Assembly (NCBI RefSeq): GCF_904849725.1
Contig: NC_058522.1
Span: forward strand, 229,499,084-229,563,083
Source of the DNA: Hordeum vulgare subsp. vulgare
Taxonomy: Eukaryota > Streptophyta > Magnoliopsida > Poales > Poaceae
Direction of reading: 5' to 3'
DNA length: 64,000 bases
Part shown: positions 22,363 through 32,227 of the stretch, one piece after another
How the letters are laid out: every line of letters begins with the position of its first letter
Position numbering within the stretch: position 1 is the first letter of the stretch
Notes under the pieces: model-generated
The model's database searches: none
What the model saw: the letters and a program-made list of their open reading frames with translations, nothing else
What the model was told of the DNA's origin: nothing
Program-made: the position numbers and the translations under genes

Positions 22363-23768
22363 AAATGTGTTATTGCATCAGCATGACATCAGCAGGTCCA
22401 ACTGGCCGTTGAAAGTCAAACCTGACCGGTGGGACCCACTGGTTAGTGACTCTGGCCAGATTCTAATTAAATTTAAATCCAATTAAGTACTTAACTAGGC
22501 TGGACCCACCTGTCAATGTGTGATTAGGTTTTAATAAATACTTTATTTTTATTTTTATTAAACTTAATTACTTTAAGGGTGGCCCCACATGTCATAGGCA
22601 CAGGGGGGCTCAGATCCACCGGCGGCGAGGTGGATCTCGTCGACGATGAGCTCCGACGACTACAGAGACGGCGGAGTGCATCGGGTTTGCTATTGTTGCG
22701 ACCAAACGCAAGGCGGAAGGCACCAGAGGAACGGTTGGTCGATCGCGGTTCCATATTTGCAAAGAACGGGGGCTAAGATGGCCGGAGATGACGTGGGCGA
22801 CGAGCTCGGCGGCTGCCGGATTTTAGGCTATGACGAGGTCATCGAATCCGAGTGCAAAACGTGCGGGGTTGGGCTCCTAGAGCATCTACGCGATGAGCTG
22901 AAGCCAATGGTGGCTTCTTATCGACCAGCCAATCACTTGAGGGTCACCGGCGACGAGCTCCCGCGGCGGATCTTGTCGGGCTCCGGTGGATGCGGAGCTT
23001 TTGCACGGCTGAGGTAACAGGGACAGGGTCTGGAGCGACGGAGTGCTCGAGCTCGACCTCGCTCTAATGGCGGCCGAGAGATGAGAGAGGAGGGGGCGAA
23101 TGGCGGAAGGATGAGCTCGGGAGGAGGTTGCGGGAGGTTATCCCCTCCTTGCCAGCGCGAAGCGGTGTCCAGGCAGGCACGCAGGTGCATGGCCGTGCCG
23201 GAGGGAGCGGCGGCCATCTCCTGCTGCCGAGTGGCAGGAGGAAGAGGACACGGGAGGAGTTGGGCTCGGCCAGGTGAGCGAGGTATAGTGCTTTTCCAAT
23301 TTCGTTTCTTTCTTATTTTTGTTTTATTCTTTCTGACAATTTTTTTTATTTTGTTTTGGCTCCAAACTATTTCAAAAATAGTTTGAATGATACTCGGGTG
23401 TTATTTGAAATATTTCCAAACCTAAATAAAGTTTTCAACATTTTATGAAAATTTGATATATTTGAAATCAAATATATAATTGATTTTAGTGAATTTTATA
23501 GCTAAAATAAAATGCCAAAAGTATTTTGAAAATATATTTCACCCTTGTTATTTTGTTTCCAAGAAATATCAGAGAAGATGAACTTTTATGATGGCCATTT
23601 TGGATTCATTGATTTGTCACCTTTGTTGAACTGTTTCGATATTGAGTTGCTAGGGTTTGTTTTTGTTTTTATTTCTTTGCTTTTGATTTCATCTCATTTT
23701 CTTGCATGCAAAAGAAAATACATGAGCACAATCTTGCTAAACTCGATTAGGAATTCACGGATGTGACA

Positions 23769-24239
23769 ATGAGACTAGGGGATGTGTTGTTGCCACCAGG
23801 GAGAAAACAACGGTGCTTGTGACCACGGTCGCAAGGATTGTTTACCTTATGCATAGTTTGCTAATGCAGTTGTCTGTTGCTTTGAGTTTACACTTTGGGC
23901 GAGGCTCGCAACTTAATACCATTGAGATGTTCTGGATAGATATCATAAGGTGGATGATTAGTAAGTAGATGCTGATGAATAAACGGTCTACTTGTCTTGG
24001 CGTACTGCCCATTACTATTGAGCCTCTAACTTTCAAGTAGCATAATTAGCATTGCGGTGCGTTTATAATTATGTCAATTGCCCAAATGTAATTTGTTTAC
24101 CCAAGCATAGTATCTTATCGTCTTTTGGAAGAGAGACATCACTAGTGAACATCATGGGACTCTGGTCCATATTTCCACCATTGTTTACACCTCCACCATT
24201 TACTGCTTTTATTTCCTTTTCCGTTGCCATCACCATCGC
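23769..24239 (+). repeat. LTR1 of family D, right segment, 3'-deleted
   Basis: It continues LTR1 after element C and begins with the right target copy ATGAG. Compared with LTR3 it breaks off after ACCATCGC and joins leader sequence at TCAAGATAGG. The last ~280 bp of the LTR and the primer-binding site are deleted (about 315 bp in all). The copy could no longer prime reverse transcription. Confidence 0.85.
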
Positions 24240-24386
24240 GTCAAGATAGGGGAGTTGCACACTATCTTTTACCTTTGCTTTTTAGTCTTGTTAGTTTTCT
24301 TTCTAGTTTTTTCTTTAGAGTCTTATACCAAAAACTACAAAAAAATTAGTTGATTTGCTTTTAGTTGTCCTTTCTACTTAGCAAGC

Positions 24387-24851
24387 ATGTTCGGATTTGG
24401 TGCTTTGAAGGAATCTAAGGTCCTAGATTTCCATCAAAGGAATGGAGAAAATATGAAGAAGGCTTGGGATAGAATTTCTGAAGCACATAAAAGAATTATG
24501 CCTTGGATGCATATCAAAATTGTGCTTAGAAATTTTTATCATGGTCTTTTTAGGTGGTGTAAACACTCTCTTGATATTATGGCTGAAGGAGATTTTTTAC
24601 TGTGTGATGAGGCTAGAGCTCCTGATATTATACATGGTTTATCTAATTACTTTGTTTATGATCATGGATTTGACACTATTATAGATTGACTTGCTACCAT
24701 TGAAAGAAGAATAGATGCTCTAGACTTGAGAGAAAGAGAGAAACCCATGGTTGATAAGAAAAAGATTTTGAAAATAGATGATGACTGGGAGCCTTTTGTT
24801 AGAATTAGCATCTCTAACCAAGACTTCCTTGCTTATTGTGATATTGGATCC
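24387..24851 (+). pseudogene. Gag-like ORF of family D, first internal region, 5' part
   Basis: The frame starts MFGFGALKESKVLDF at 24387 and matches the copy at 37745. It includes KIVLRNFYHGLFRWCKHSLD, a degenerate gag-like core. A TGA at 24687 interrupts it; the same frame then continues through DDDWEPFVRISISNQDFLAYCDIGSM to the CACTA insertion at 24855. The protein has no zinc knuckle and is not linked to a polymerase. It probably relied on proteins from other elements. Confidence 0.75.
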
Positions 24852-24879
24852 ATGCACTACTAGGAAAAGGCTTGCTAGT

Positions 24880-25070
24880 GGCGCACCTGTTTTGGCTACT
24901 AATGGCGCACTATAGGTGCGCCACTAGCATCACGCCATTAGAATTTTTTACTAATGGCGCACCACAGGTGCGCCATTACTATGCCTCCCACGTGTGCCAT
25001 TAGTATGCCTCCCAGGTGCGCCATTAGTATGCCTCCCAGGTGTGCCATTAGTATAGCTCATGGTGCGCCA
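24880..25070. repeat. Left subterminal repeats of the CACTA element
   Basis: Motifs GGCGCACC / GGTGCGCC occur in both orientations, followed by four near-identical 24-bp units (GGTGCGCCATTAGTATGCCT..) at 24967-25062. Such subterminal repeats bind transposase-associated proteins in En/Spm-type elements. Confidence 0.85.
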
Positions 25071-26493
25071 CAGGTTATACTACCAGCTCTAAAAATATTC
25101 AATTATTATCCTCACACCCACAAGAAGGTTCAAGATAAACACATATTACACCACAATGAAAATATGTTTATAAACATGCACATATATTGAACGCAAGTTG
25201 ACAAAAAAATTAACCTAGAGGAAGCATAGTTTTGACCATCTTAACAATCATCTAGAACACACAAGTCACAAAAATATAAGGACTACTGGTTACTATGGGA
25301 GACTTCAGATGGTCCAGAACACACAAGTTTGTATCTACATGCACAAAGTGCAAGCTCCAAAACACTCGAAACACCAAATGATCTACAAGACAATAAGGTC
25401 CATGATTACAGGTTGGTTGGTCCATAAACGCTAGAGAGTCATCATGTCCATGTGCATCTATAGGTTGAGTACCTGAAAACATTTTGCACAAATTTGTCAA
25501 GAAAGTGGACTATGTTCCAGTGCTTGTAGTTTTATCAACAACTATATGACTCGTTGCGCCAATGGCGCAAAGGCCGAGTGTAAGACAATTATTGGAAGAG
25601 TCTGCATTAACATATTGTTGTTCGAAAAGCACAGCTTATGATACTATATGCAGCAAGCAGGATTGTCATGGTTTCTTTTACATAAGATCGAAAATGATGC
25701 ACTAAATCATGTAGGAAAGGATTCTTGTGATCTGTTTAGATTGGATAGACAATCATGCAGAGGCTTTTGGACGTGCACTTGAAGAGGAAATCATAGCAGT
25801 TTTGGCAATGGCAGCCACTGTTTAGAATTATGGTATCAATAACCATTTTATATGCACAAAGATAATTTCATTATTGGCCAAAGAGAAAACAAATATGTTT
25901 AAAATAGCATCCAGTATGACACGAACCGTTTTGAATAACCTCGAGGCAAATATATCTAAACAAACAACATCCACCTTGATGACCTGATGCATAAGAAATG
26001 GCCTCTCAGAAACCATATCCATTCACACCAAATCCGTGTCACCTAATCTTTTTCTCACTTTTAACTTCAAACCAACACCGAAAATAATAATGGCCTCTCA
26101 GAAACCATATCCATTCACACCGTCAAGCATGTCAACTTTCCTTACATGTTCAAGGAAAGGGAGAATCTCAGTAAATCTTAAAAATGACTCAAGCAGCACA
26201 CATAGGAGCATCTTTGCAGATAAAGTCATGCAGGACATCACAAACACACGATGCCAGGAGTGGCATTTTCTTCTCTAGAGTATACCACACTCAGATTCAT
26301 TGAACATAACAGCACTATGAGCGAATTACGATACGGCGAATGGAACCGCAACTAAAGTAGTTCTAGTGACCACTGTTCTAAGAATATCAGCATGGAGTGA
26401 TCAAACATCTCAACTAAGCTTGCCATTATTGCAGCAGTCTCAACATCTGTAATCCCAACCCTATGTGAACAGATTGCACTAGCATGTACCGTC
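25071..26493. other. Interior of the CACTA element, no gene recognised
   Basis: AT-rich sequence with only short frames. It contains a 33-bp direct repeat (AATGGCCTCTCAGAAACC.. at 25997-26029 and 26089-26121, 92 bp apart). No similarity to transposase could be seen. Confidence 0.6.
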
Positions 26494-26626
26494 CTCGCTC
26501 CGTTCCTAAACATAAGTTTTTTTAGAGATTTCACTACGTACAACATACTTTAGAGTGTAGGTTAACTCATTTTGCTCCGTATGTAGTGCAATTTCTAAAA
26601 AGATATATATTTAGAAATGGAGGGAG
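26494..26626. mobile_element. Stowaway-like MITE inside the CACTA element (degenerate)
   Basis: The left end CTCGCTCCGTTCCTAAACAT and right end TTTAGAAATGGAGGGAG are imperfect inverted repeats of the Stowaway CTCCCTCCGT type. Sequences inside mirror each other (TTTTTTAGAGATTTC / GCAATTTCTAAAAA). A flanking TA duplication is not clear on the left, so the left edge may be off by a few bases. Confidence 0.65.
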
Positions 26627-26866
26627 TACATTTTAAGATTTTAAGAACTAACAAGAACCATTAATTTCTAAGCAGAGTCACCCAAGCTACACTACAAAAA
26701 TCACATAGAGAATGATATATGAACAGAGATTTCACTGCCTAAAAATAACTCACAATCCATCAGCAATCACTTATAAACCAGGCATCTGTCGAATGGTCAG
26801 GCAATTAGCCTAAACCAAGCCTATGGATCTGACTGTTTGTTTGATCACTGGTAAAAAAGAAACTAC

Positions 26867-27085
26867 CTTTTTTTCTCCGAGGAAGTTCCTGATCTCGATT
26901 CCCTTGTTGGCGGCGGTGATGGATGTGTTGATGGGGAAGTGGGCGTAGACGAAGCGCATCTTGTAGTGGAAGCCCTTGGTGACGCCGGTGATGAGGTTCT
27001 GGACGTGGGAGATGGCGGTGCGGATGGCAGCCATGGTGCGGCGGGTGCCGAACCAGGCGTCCACCTTCAGCTTCCGCCCGCCATC
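26867..27085 (-). pseudogene. RPL9: Captured exon of ribosomal protein L9 (uL6)
   Basis: The minus frame reads [19 protein letters not shown], then [19 protein letters not shown], then the segment ending [14 protein letters not shown]. These match remembered plant 60S ribosomal protein L9. About 73 residues of the ~190-residue protein are present. The fragment ends exactly at GAGAAAAAAAG followed by GTAGTT, a splice donor, so it came from genomic DNA with its intron. At the other side the match stops without an acceptor. There is no stop inside. It cannot make a ribosomal protein alone. Confidence 0.92.
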
Positions 27086-28081
27086 CATAGATGATTAAAT
27101 ATGTCAAAGGCAGAAATAGATAGTAAACATCATAATATGCGTGCGTGGATAAAGCTGAACTAATTTGAGAGTGGCATTCCATGAAAAATAGACAAACCAG
27201 AGGTGCAGTAAATGAGGCTCAAATTCCATTACCAAATCAGCATACAAACGTAGAGAGGTTCTCTCACCTTAGAGAAACCAAACAAAGGTGCAGCAAAGGG
27301 AAACCGACGAGGAACCTGCAACGAAAAAAGAGATGATTGCTAGACGGTACCTCTGAAGGTTTGATGTCATTGTTGGAAATAAATAATCCACATGAGCACA
27401 ACCAAGTTGATTTGCGTATAATATTCAAGAATAGAGTGTATGGTCCTTGGGGGTGAGGTAGCATAAAACTCACAGCTCCAGTTTGACATCCAAAACTGAC
27501 AGGGTAAAGTCATACATAATTCAAGTGCACAGTTAGTGGACAGGAACGCCCAATGAAAGCTCCCATTTATATTTGAACGGTCCACAAAACAAACTTTCTT
27601 GATCAAACTGAACACCAACCAGAACAGAATTTGGTACTCCCAGTGCGCAATTGTTACTGTCCATTGAGTGGAATGCGATTACAAACCTAGCTGCTATATG
27701 TTCATCAATTAATCGACGATGAATAAAGTCTACTGGAAACTCAACTGTTTATACATCCACTTACTGGTACCAAGGCAAAACCATGCATAGAAATAACAAG
27801 ATCTGATTTCATCAGAAAAATAACAATATGATGGAAAAGTTGGCACAGGAAGAAGAGTTTGTTTAAGCTAGTGGTACTACAGGGATGGATGGAGGGAGGG
27901 AACAAAATTATCTAGTGATGAGTGTATGGTCCAATTTGACATCCAAAACAGGTTAAATCCATAAAAACCTATACCAGGTCCAATTTGACATCGAAAACAA
28001 AACGGGCAAAGTCCTATATATGCGATTCAAGCTAGCAAGTAATTATTCAAGGATAAATAAATTGCAGAAGAAGAGACCTTT
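27086..28081. other. CACTA interior between the RPL9 and I29-like fragments
   Basis: No recognisable gene. Phrases such as TTTGACATCCAAAAC recur near 27482, 27936 and 27980. Part of it may be captured intron sequence, which cannot be told from sequence alone. Confidence 0.5.
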
Positions 28082-28395
28082 CTATTGCTTGGCCCAGACC
28101 GACTTGACAATCTCGTCATACCCGGTCTCATCAATTCCGTTGGGAAAGGCCAGCAAGTTTCATATCTCCTCGGGTGTAAAGTCTGCGCAACAGCTTACCC
28201 CTGGAAGCACACCACTCTCCTCGACAGGCAGGAGCTGCGATTCCACATTCTCGAGGGCGGCCTTGAACAATTCGAACCACATAGCCTTCTCTTCCTCATC
28301 CCGGTATGTCTTTCCATTCACGACAATCCAACGCTCAAACCTCTCCTTCATGTCCGGCTTCTTAAACTTGACATTGTGGTTCCGCTTGCCGAAAG
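28082..28395 (-). pseudogene. Captured gene fragment resembling an I29 (papain-propeptide) domain
   Basis: After a good splice acceptor (TTGTGTAG, AG at 28397-28396) the minus frame reads ERFERWIVVNGKTYRDEEEK, then AMWFELFKAALENVES. This spacing of E, R/K, F and W/Y resembles the ERFNIN-type helix of cathepsin propeptide inhibitor domains. A TGA at 28162-28160 interrupts it, and the frame then runs on through FPNGIDETGYDEIVKSVWAKQ to a TAG at 28084-28082. The real gene may be a stand-alone I29-type protein of grasses. The domain call is by eye and moderate; that it is coding-derived is firmer. Confidence 0.55.
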
Positions 28396-28751
28396 CTACA
28401 CAAGAAGACAGGACAGGTATGAGGTGGTGGTTCTTGACATGAAATGGAGCTAACGATGAGGAGGAATCTACCTGATCCATCAACACCTGTGCCTTTCTTG
28501 AAATGTCGAATCACCAACCCCGCACAAGCACCAGCCGACACACACGCGACTAAAACATAAGCATCACGAAGGCCATCACCGATGGAGAGATCCGTCTGTG
28601 TCGATCGGGATGAGAAACATGAGGGAGGAGAGTGGAGAGAGCGCGTAGGAGCAGTCCTTGGGGTCACACGTGGCGAGAACCTCCATGGTAGGAGGGAACC
28701 GACAGCCCGCCGGAACATGATTGCCTCTTCCTTCGCCTCCTCCGCGATTTC

Positions 28752-28880
28752 CCTGCTCGATGTGCCTGACCTGCTCGATGTGCCCCTGCGGGAAGTAGAA
28801 GACGAGGTCCCCGACGCGCGGGACGGTGACGAGCAGGCCGGTACAGGCATGTCAGAGCTCGTCGTAGAGCGGATCCCCTG
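28752..28880 (-). pseudogene. Captured auxin response factor (ARF) exon fragment
   Basis: The minus frame reads GDPLYDEL, stop, HACTGLLVTVPRVGD, then LVFYFPQGHIEQV, the conserved N-terminal start of ARF transcription factors just ahead of their B3 DNA-binding domain. A TGA stands where these proteins have tryptophan. After HIEQV the segment HIEQ is repeated, a small tandem duplication of 15-18 bases. An ATG-led frame about 120 bases upstream (near 29003) may come from the first exon. No B3 domain is present. It is a non-functional fragment carried by the transposon. Confidence 0.75.
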
Positions 28881-29149
28881 CTTGGAAAACCAGCACCGGT
28901 AAGCGTCAGGAACCAACGAGGAGGAGTGGGAGGAGGATTACGGGCACGCTGGACAGATCCGGAAGCTTCTGTACCTGCGGAGGGTGCCTGCGGTGTCGCC
29001 ATGGCAGGCAGCGGCATCTCCTGCTTCTGCTGGCCGGCGGCGCGGCGCGAGGAACCCTAGTTGCGGTTGCGCGAGGAGGCTGCGGGGAGGGAGCGAGGGG
29101 TGGGAGATGGAGGAAAGGGGAAGCGAGAGGAGGGCTGGTTCACGGTCGC

Positions 29150-29480
29150 GGTGGAAAACTACTAATGGCGCACCACCTACAAATGCGCCATTAGTAACCC
29201 TGGTTACTAATGGCGCACCAGCTGGTGGTGCTCCATTAGTAGTTTTGCAAAAAAAATAGTAGTGGCGCACTGGGTGAGTGGTGCGCCACTACTAGTTAAA
29301 CTAGTAATGGCGCACTCTGCCCCGGTGCGCCATTAGTAATTTTGCAAAAAACAATTATAGTAGTGGCGCACCGAGTGTGTGGTGCGCCATTAGTGTCCAT
29401 CACACTAATGGCACACCTGCACATGGTGCGCCACTGCTAGCACTACTTGCCTGGTGCGCCATTAGTGTCTATATCATCTA
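29150..29480. repeat. Right subterminal repeats of the CACTA element
   Basis: ACTAATGGCGCACC and its complement GGTGCGCCATTAGT recur many times in both orientations, mirroring the left subterminal region. Confidence 0.85.
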
Positions 29481-29503
29481 TAGCCCTTTTCCTAGTAGTG
29501 ATG

Positions 29504-29870
29504 GTTTCTACAATGTCAAAAGTTGTTTATGATTCTCTAAGCCTTTTAAACATGGACAATTTTTCATCTTATCATGAACATGCTAATGGGGATATTTCTG
29601 AGATCCAGGGAAAGTTAAAAGATGTCTAGGTTACATTCTTTAAAAGGAATGCAACGGTTGGTTTCTTCATCATGAAGCCAAACCAAGGAAACATAGTGCT
29701 TGGAAGGGACTTCCTCCGAGCCATGAAAGGCTTCATTGATATAGGTAAAGGACACATACCCTTACGTGGGAAAGCTAAAGGTACGTACCCGTACCCTAGG
29801 AAAAATAAGGATGAACTTGTTGAGGATCCTTTTGAAGGTTTTGATGATTCTCATGACTTTGGTGAATTTT
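29504..29870 (+). pseudogene. Protease-like ORF of family D, first internal region, 3' part
   Basis: It continues the frame cut by the CACTA insertion (..VSTMSKVVYDSL) and matches 38208-38606. NIVLGRDFLRAMKGFIDIGKG is a retropepsin-like C-terminal segment. A TAG at about 29628 breaks the frame. In the uninterrupted copies the active-site position reads CDIG rather than the usual DTG/DLG, so catalytic ability is doubtful. Confidence 0.75.
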
Positions 29871-30405
29871 GATCCTTCTTTTATGCATCATGCCTAGCTC
29901 AAAGGCATCAAAGAAAGCGCTTGTTGGGAGGCAACCCAATTTGTTTTTACTTTCAGTTTTAGTGGTCTTTATGTTTGTTAATATGGTAGCAACATCATTG
30001 TATCTTTATTTTCAAGCTTTGTGCCAAGTGTTAGCCTCCGATTGCAAGAAAGTTCAAAACTTGTGGCATGTTGTCCAGAAACAGATTATGTCTGCTTCAC
30101 GGAAAAATTAGCCAAAAATCACCTGATCATCTTTTTTATCTAAATTGTTTTGACAATATGCTCTATATAATTGAGTTTCTCGTGTCTATTCTGAGTTTTT
30201 TTATTTGAGTTGCAGAAGTGCCCCGAAAAAATTATTTACTACCTCCTAGTCAGTTTTTCCCTCTGCCCTCTTTTGTGTTTTCATTGTTTTACAAATCTTA
30301 AGCTTGCTTTTTCTTTGCAAAAACCTTTAGGAAATCTTGAGAAACAGTAACTTCCTGAAAATCATTATTTCCAGTAGAGAAAAAATTATTTTATTATGGC
30401 ACTAA
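29871..30405 (+). other. Non-coding part of the first D internal region, truncated
   Basis: It matches 38607-39118 of the third internal region and then stops at GGCACTAA, where LTR2 begins. About 2.4 kb of downstream internal sequence present in the third copy is missing. Confidence 0.8.
29890..29940 (+). other. Conserved post-ORF structured motif (family D, copy 1)
   Basis: ATGCCTAGCTCAAAGGC, then AAGCGCTT (a perfect 8-base palindrome), then TTGGGAGGCAACCCAA (five-base stem, six-base loop). It follows the stop codon of the gag/protease-like frame. Close copies occur at 38599, 44959 (minus) and 58828. Confidence 0.8.
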
Positions 30406-32058
30406 TGATACGTCCCAAACGTATCTATAATTTCTGCTTGCTTCATGATCTTTTGGGTGACATTGTTATATGTTTTGCTACACTTTTATATCTTTTTGCA
30501 CATATTTGGACAAACCTACTAACTCACTGCACCCAGTGTCAGTTTCTGTCTGCTGATTTCTTTTTTGCAGGGGCTTTTACCCAATTTTCCGAAGCCCCAA
30601 AAATCCCGAGAAAAATATATAAAAAACAGCGTAACGTAAGCTTCCACATAACCGAAGATGGTCCACAGGGGGGGCGAGGGCCTGCCCAAGCGACCTCCTC
30701 GCGCGGTCGGGCCTCTGGTCGCGCCCACAGGCCGCCTGGGTGGGTCCCACCTCTTCGGACGCCCTCCTTTGGCCTATATTTACTCCTCTGCGAGGAAACC
30801 CTTCCATAACATCCAGAATCGCGAATTTCTCCATCGTTCCACCCCTACAGCGCTTCCGAGATCGGGAGCGTTAGGAGACCTCTTCCCGGCACCCTACGGA
30901 GGGAGGATTGACCTCCGGGAGCGTCTCCACCACCATGTACGCTTCCCTGACGTGTCGTGAGTAGTCCTCCTTGGACCATGATTCCATGAGCAATAACTAT
31001 TTGATATATTTTCTCCAATCCTGTGCTTTAAAGATTAACCCTTGTGAGCTACCTTACATGATCAAGGCATCTATGTAATTTTTCCTGCTATTGCTATGCT
31101 CGGTTTGTTGGTACCCGATGGATTATGAGATTATGTTCAAATTTTTATGAGTTATATATTTCATTATCCTTTTATATTATGTTCTTTAGTGATCCATACA
31201 TGTTCTCCGTTGCTTTGTATTGCTTTGGCCGAGTAGATTGCAACTCCAATAGGGACGTTATGCATGATTGTGGGTTCATGCCCCTTGATGTCTAGCTTGA
31301 GTGACAGAAACATGAGAACAGGGGATGTGTTGTTGCCACCATGGAGAAAACAACGACGCTTGTGACCATGGTTGCAAGGATTGTTTACCTTACGCATAGT
31401 TCGTTAATGTAGTTGTCCGTTGCTTTGAGTTTACACTTTGGGTGAGGCTCGCAACTTAATACCAGCGAGATGTTCTGGATAGATATATCAAGGTGGATGA
31501 TTAGTAAGTAGATGCTAATGAATAAACGGTCTACTTGTCTTGGCGTACTGCCCATTACTATTGAGCCTCTAACTTTCAAGTAGCATAATTAGCATTGCGG
31601 TGCATTTATAATTCTGTCAATTGCCCAGCTGTAATTTGTTTACCCAAGCATAGTTGTTTACCATCTTTTGGGAGAGAGACATCACTAGTGAACATCATGT
31701 GACTCCGGTCCATATCACCAGCATTGCTTACACCTCCATCATTTACTGCTTTCATTTACTTTTCCGTTGCAATCATATCACTATTCCCACTTGTGTTTTG
31801 ATTCTTTGCAAACTACAAGGCCGGAGAGATTGACCACCTCTTTGTACTTGTTGGGAGCAAAGTTATTTGTGTGTGTGCAGGTCCACGTCTTCTTCTAGCA
31901 CCAGGGCAGGGGACACCTACTTGTTGATCCTCGGAGTCCTCCTGGTTCAATAACCTTACAGTCTCCGTGTAAGGGAAAACTTGTTGTCGACTACATCTCA
32001 ACCTTCCACTAGGGGTAACCAACGAGGAGCGAGATGTATATTCATCATCTCGTCATCA
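30406..32058 (+). repeat. LTR2 of family D (1,653 bp)
   Basis: It starts TGATACGTCCCAAACG and ends CTCGTCATCA, with TGAT..ATCA termini. A PBS follows at 32070. The five bases in front are ACTAA; no matching copy was found at LTR3 or LTR4. The G+C-rich stretch 30640-30960 carries short frames without protein resemblance. Confidence 0.9.
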
Positions 32059-32069
32059 AGCAAGTTTTT

Positions 32070-32087
32070 TGGCGCCGTTGCCGAGGA
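32070..32087 (+). promoter_or_regulatory. PBS after LTR2 (tRNA-Asp type)
   Basis: TGGCGCCGTTGCCGAGGA differs from the exact tRNA-Asp complement at one base (GAGG for GGGG). It lies 11 bases inside LTR2. Confidence 0.9.
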
Positions 32088-32227
32088 CTCTAGTCTTCAA
32101 GATAGGGGAGTTGCACGATATATTTTACCTTTGCTTTTTAGTCTTGTTAGTTTGCTTTCTAGTTTTTTCTTTAGAGTCTTATACCAAAACCCACAAAAAA
32201 TTAGTTACTTTGTTTTGTTTAGTTAGT

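Larger units (their letters stand above)
9308..23768 (-). mobile_element. Element C: Tekay/Del-like gypsy element with an inverted pol duplication
   Basis: On the minus strand the order is 5' LTR (23768-18498), Met-type PBS, leader with an extra ORF, gag, protease, RT-RNase H-integrase, then an inverted copy of the same pol segment, and finally only the last 1.62 kb of the 3' LTR. Perfect 5-bp duplications ATGAG flank both ends (9303-9307, 23769-23773), so the outer ends are genuine integration ends. The ~3.9-kb LTR and Met primer fit the Tekay/Del lineage; a chromodomain would follow integrase but that part is missing. All coding regions are broken. Confidence 0.9.
18498..23768 (-). repeat. 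5' LTR of element C, ~3.88 kb plus a nested solo LTR
   Basis: The minus-strand ends are TGTCACATCC and GGTCCCGACA, with TGTC..GACA as terminal inverted repeats. Removing the nested LTR and its duplication (1,389 bp) leaves about 3,882 bp, in the range of Tekay/Del LTRs. It includes a GC-rich block at 22570-23290 with open frames on both strands that resemble no protein, and a long hairpin at 22282-22362. The outer end abuts the target duplication ATGAG. Confidence 0.88.
24855..29500 (-). mobile_element. Non-autonomous CACTA transposon with captured host gene fragments
   Basis: Terminal inverted repeats begin CACTACTAGGAAAAGG and end CCTTTTCCTAGTAGTG. The 3-bp target ATG is duplicated at 24852-24854 and 29501-29503, as expected for CACTA elements. 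The uninterrupted target is seen in the sister copy at 38207. No transposase frame is present, so movement would need a helper element. Arrays of GGTGCGCCATTAGT-like motifs fill both subterminal regions. The three captured fragments (RPL9, I29-like, ARF-like) all read on the minus strand. Confidence 0.95.

Noticed and set aside
22579..23386. Possible host gene in the GC-rich part of the element C LTR
   Set aside because: Frames open on both strands with low-complexity composition and no conserved motif; lies wholly inside an LTR bounded by a perfect TSD.
24880..25070. CRISPR-like or satellite array
   Set aside because: The short repeats are subterminal motifs of a CACTA element, present in both orientations at both ends.
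26805..27182. 125-codon His/Pro/Arg-rich minus frame
   Set aside because: Wrong frame over the RPL9 exon; the other frame matches ribosomal protein L9.
28362..28916. 184-codon Ser/Arg-rich minus frame as a gene
   Set aside because: Composition-driven frame overlapping the ARF-like fragment, whose true frame is different and contains a stop.
31164..32022. Short frames in D-family LTRs as genes
   Set aside because: They recur at equivalent places in each LTR copy with stops and indels; LTR sequence, not coding.
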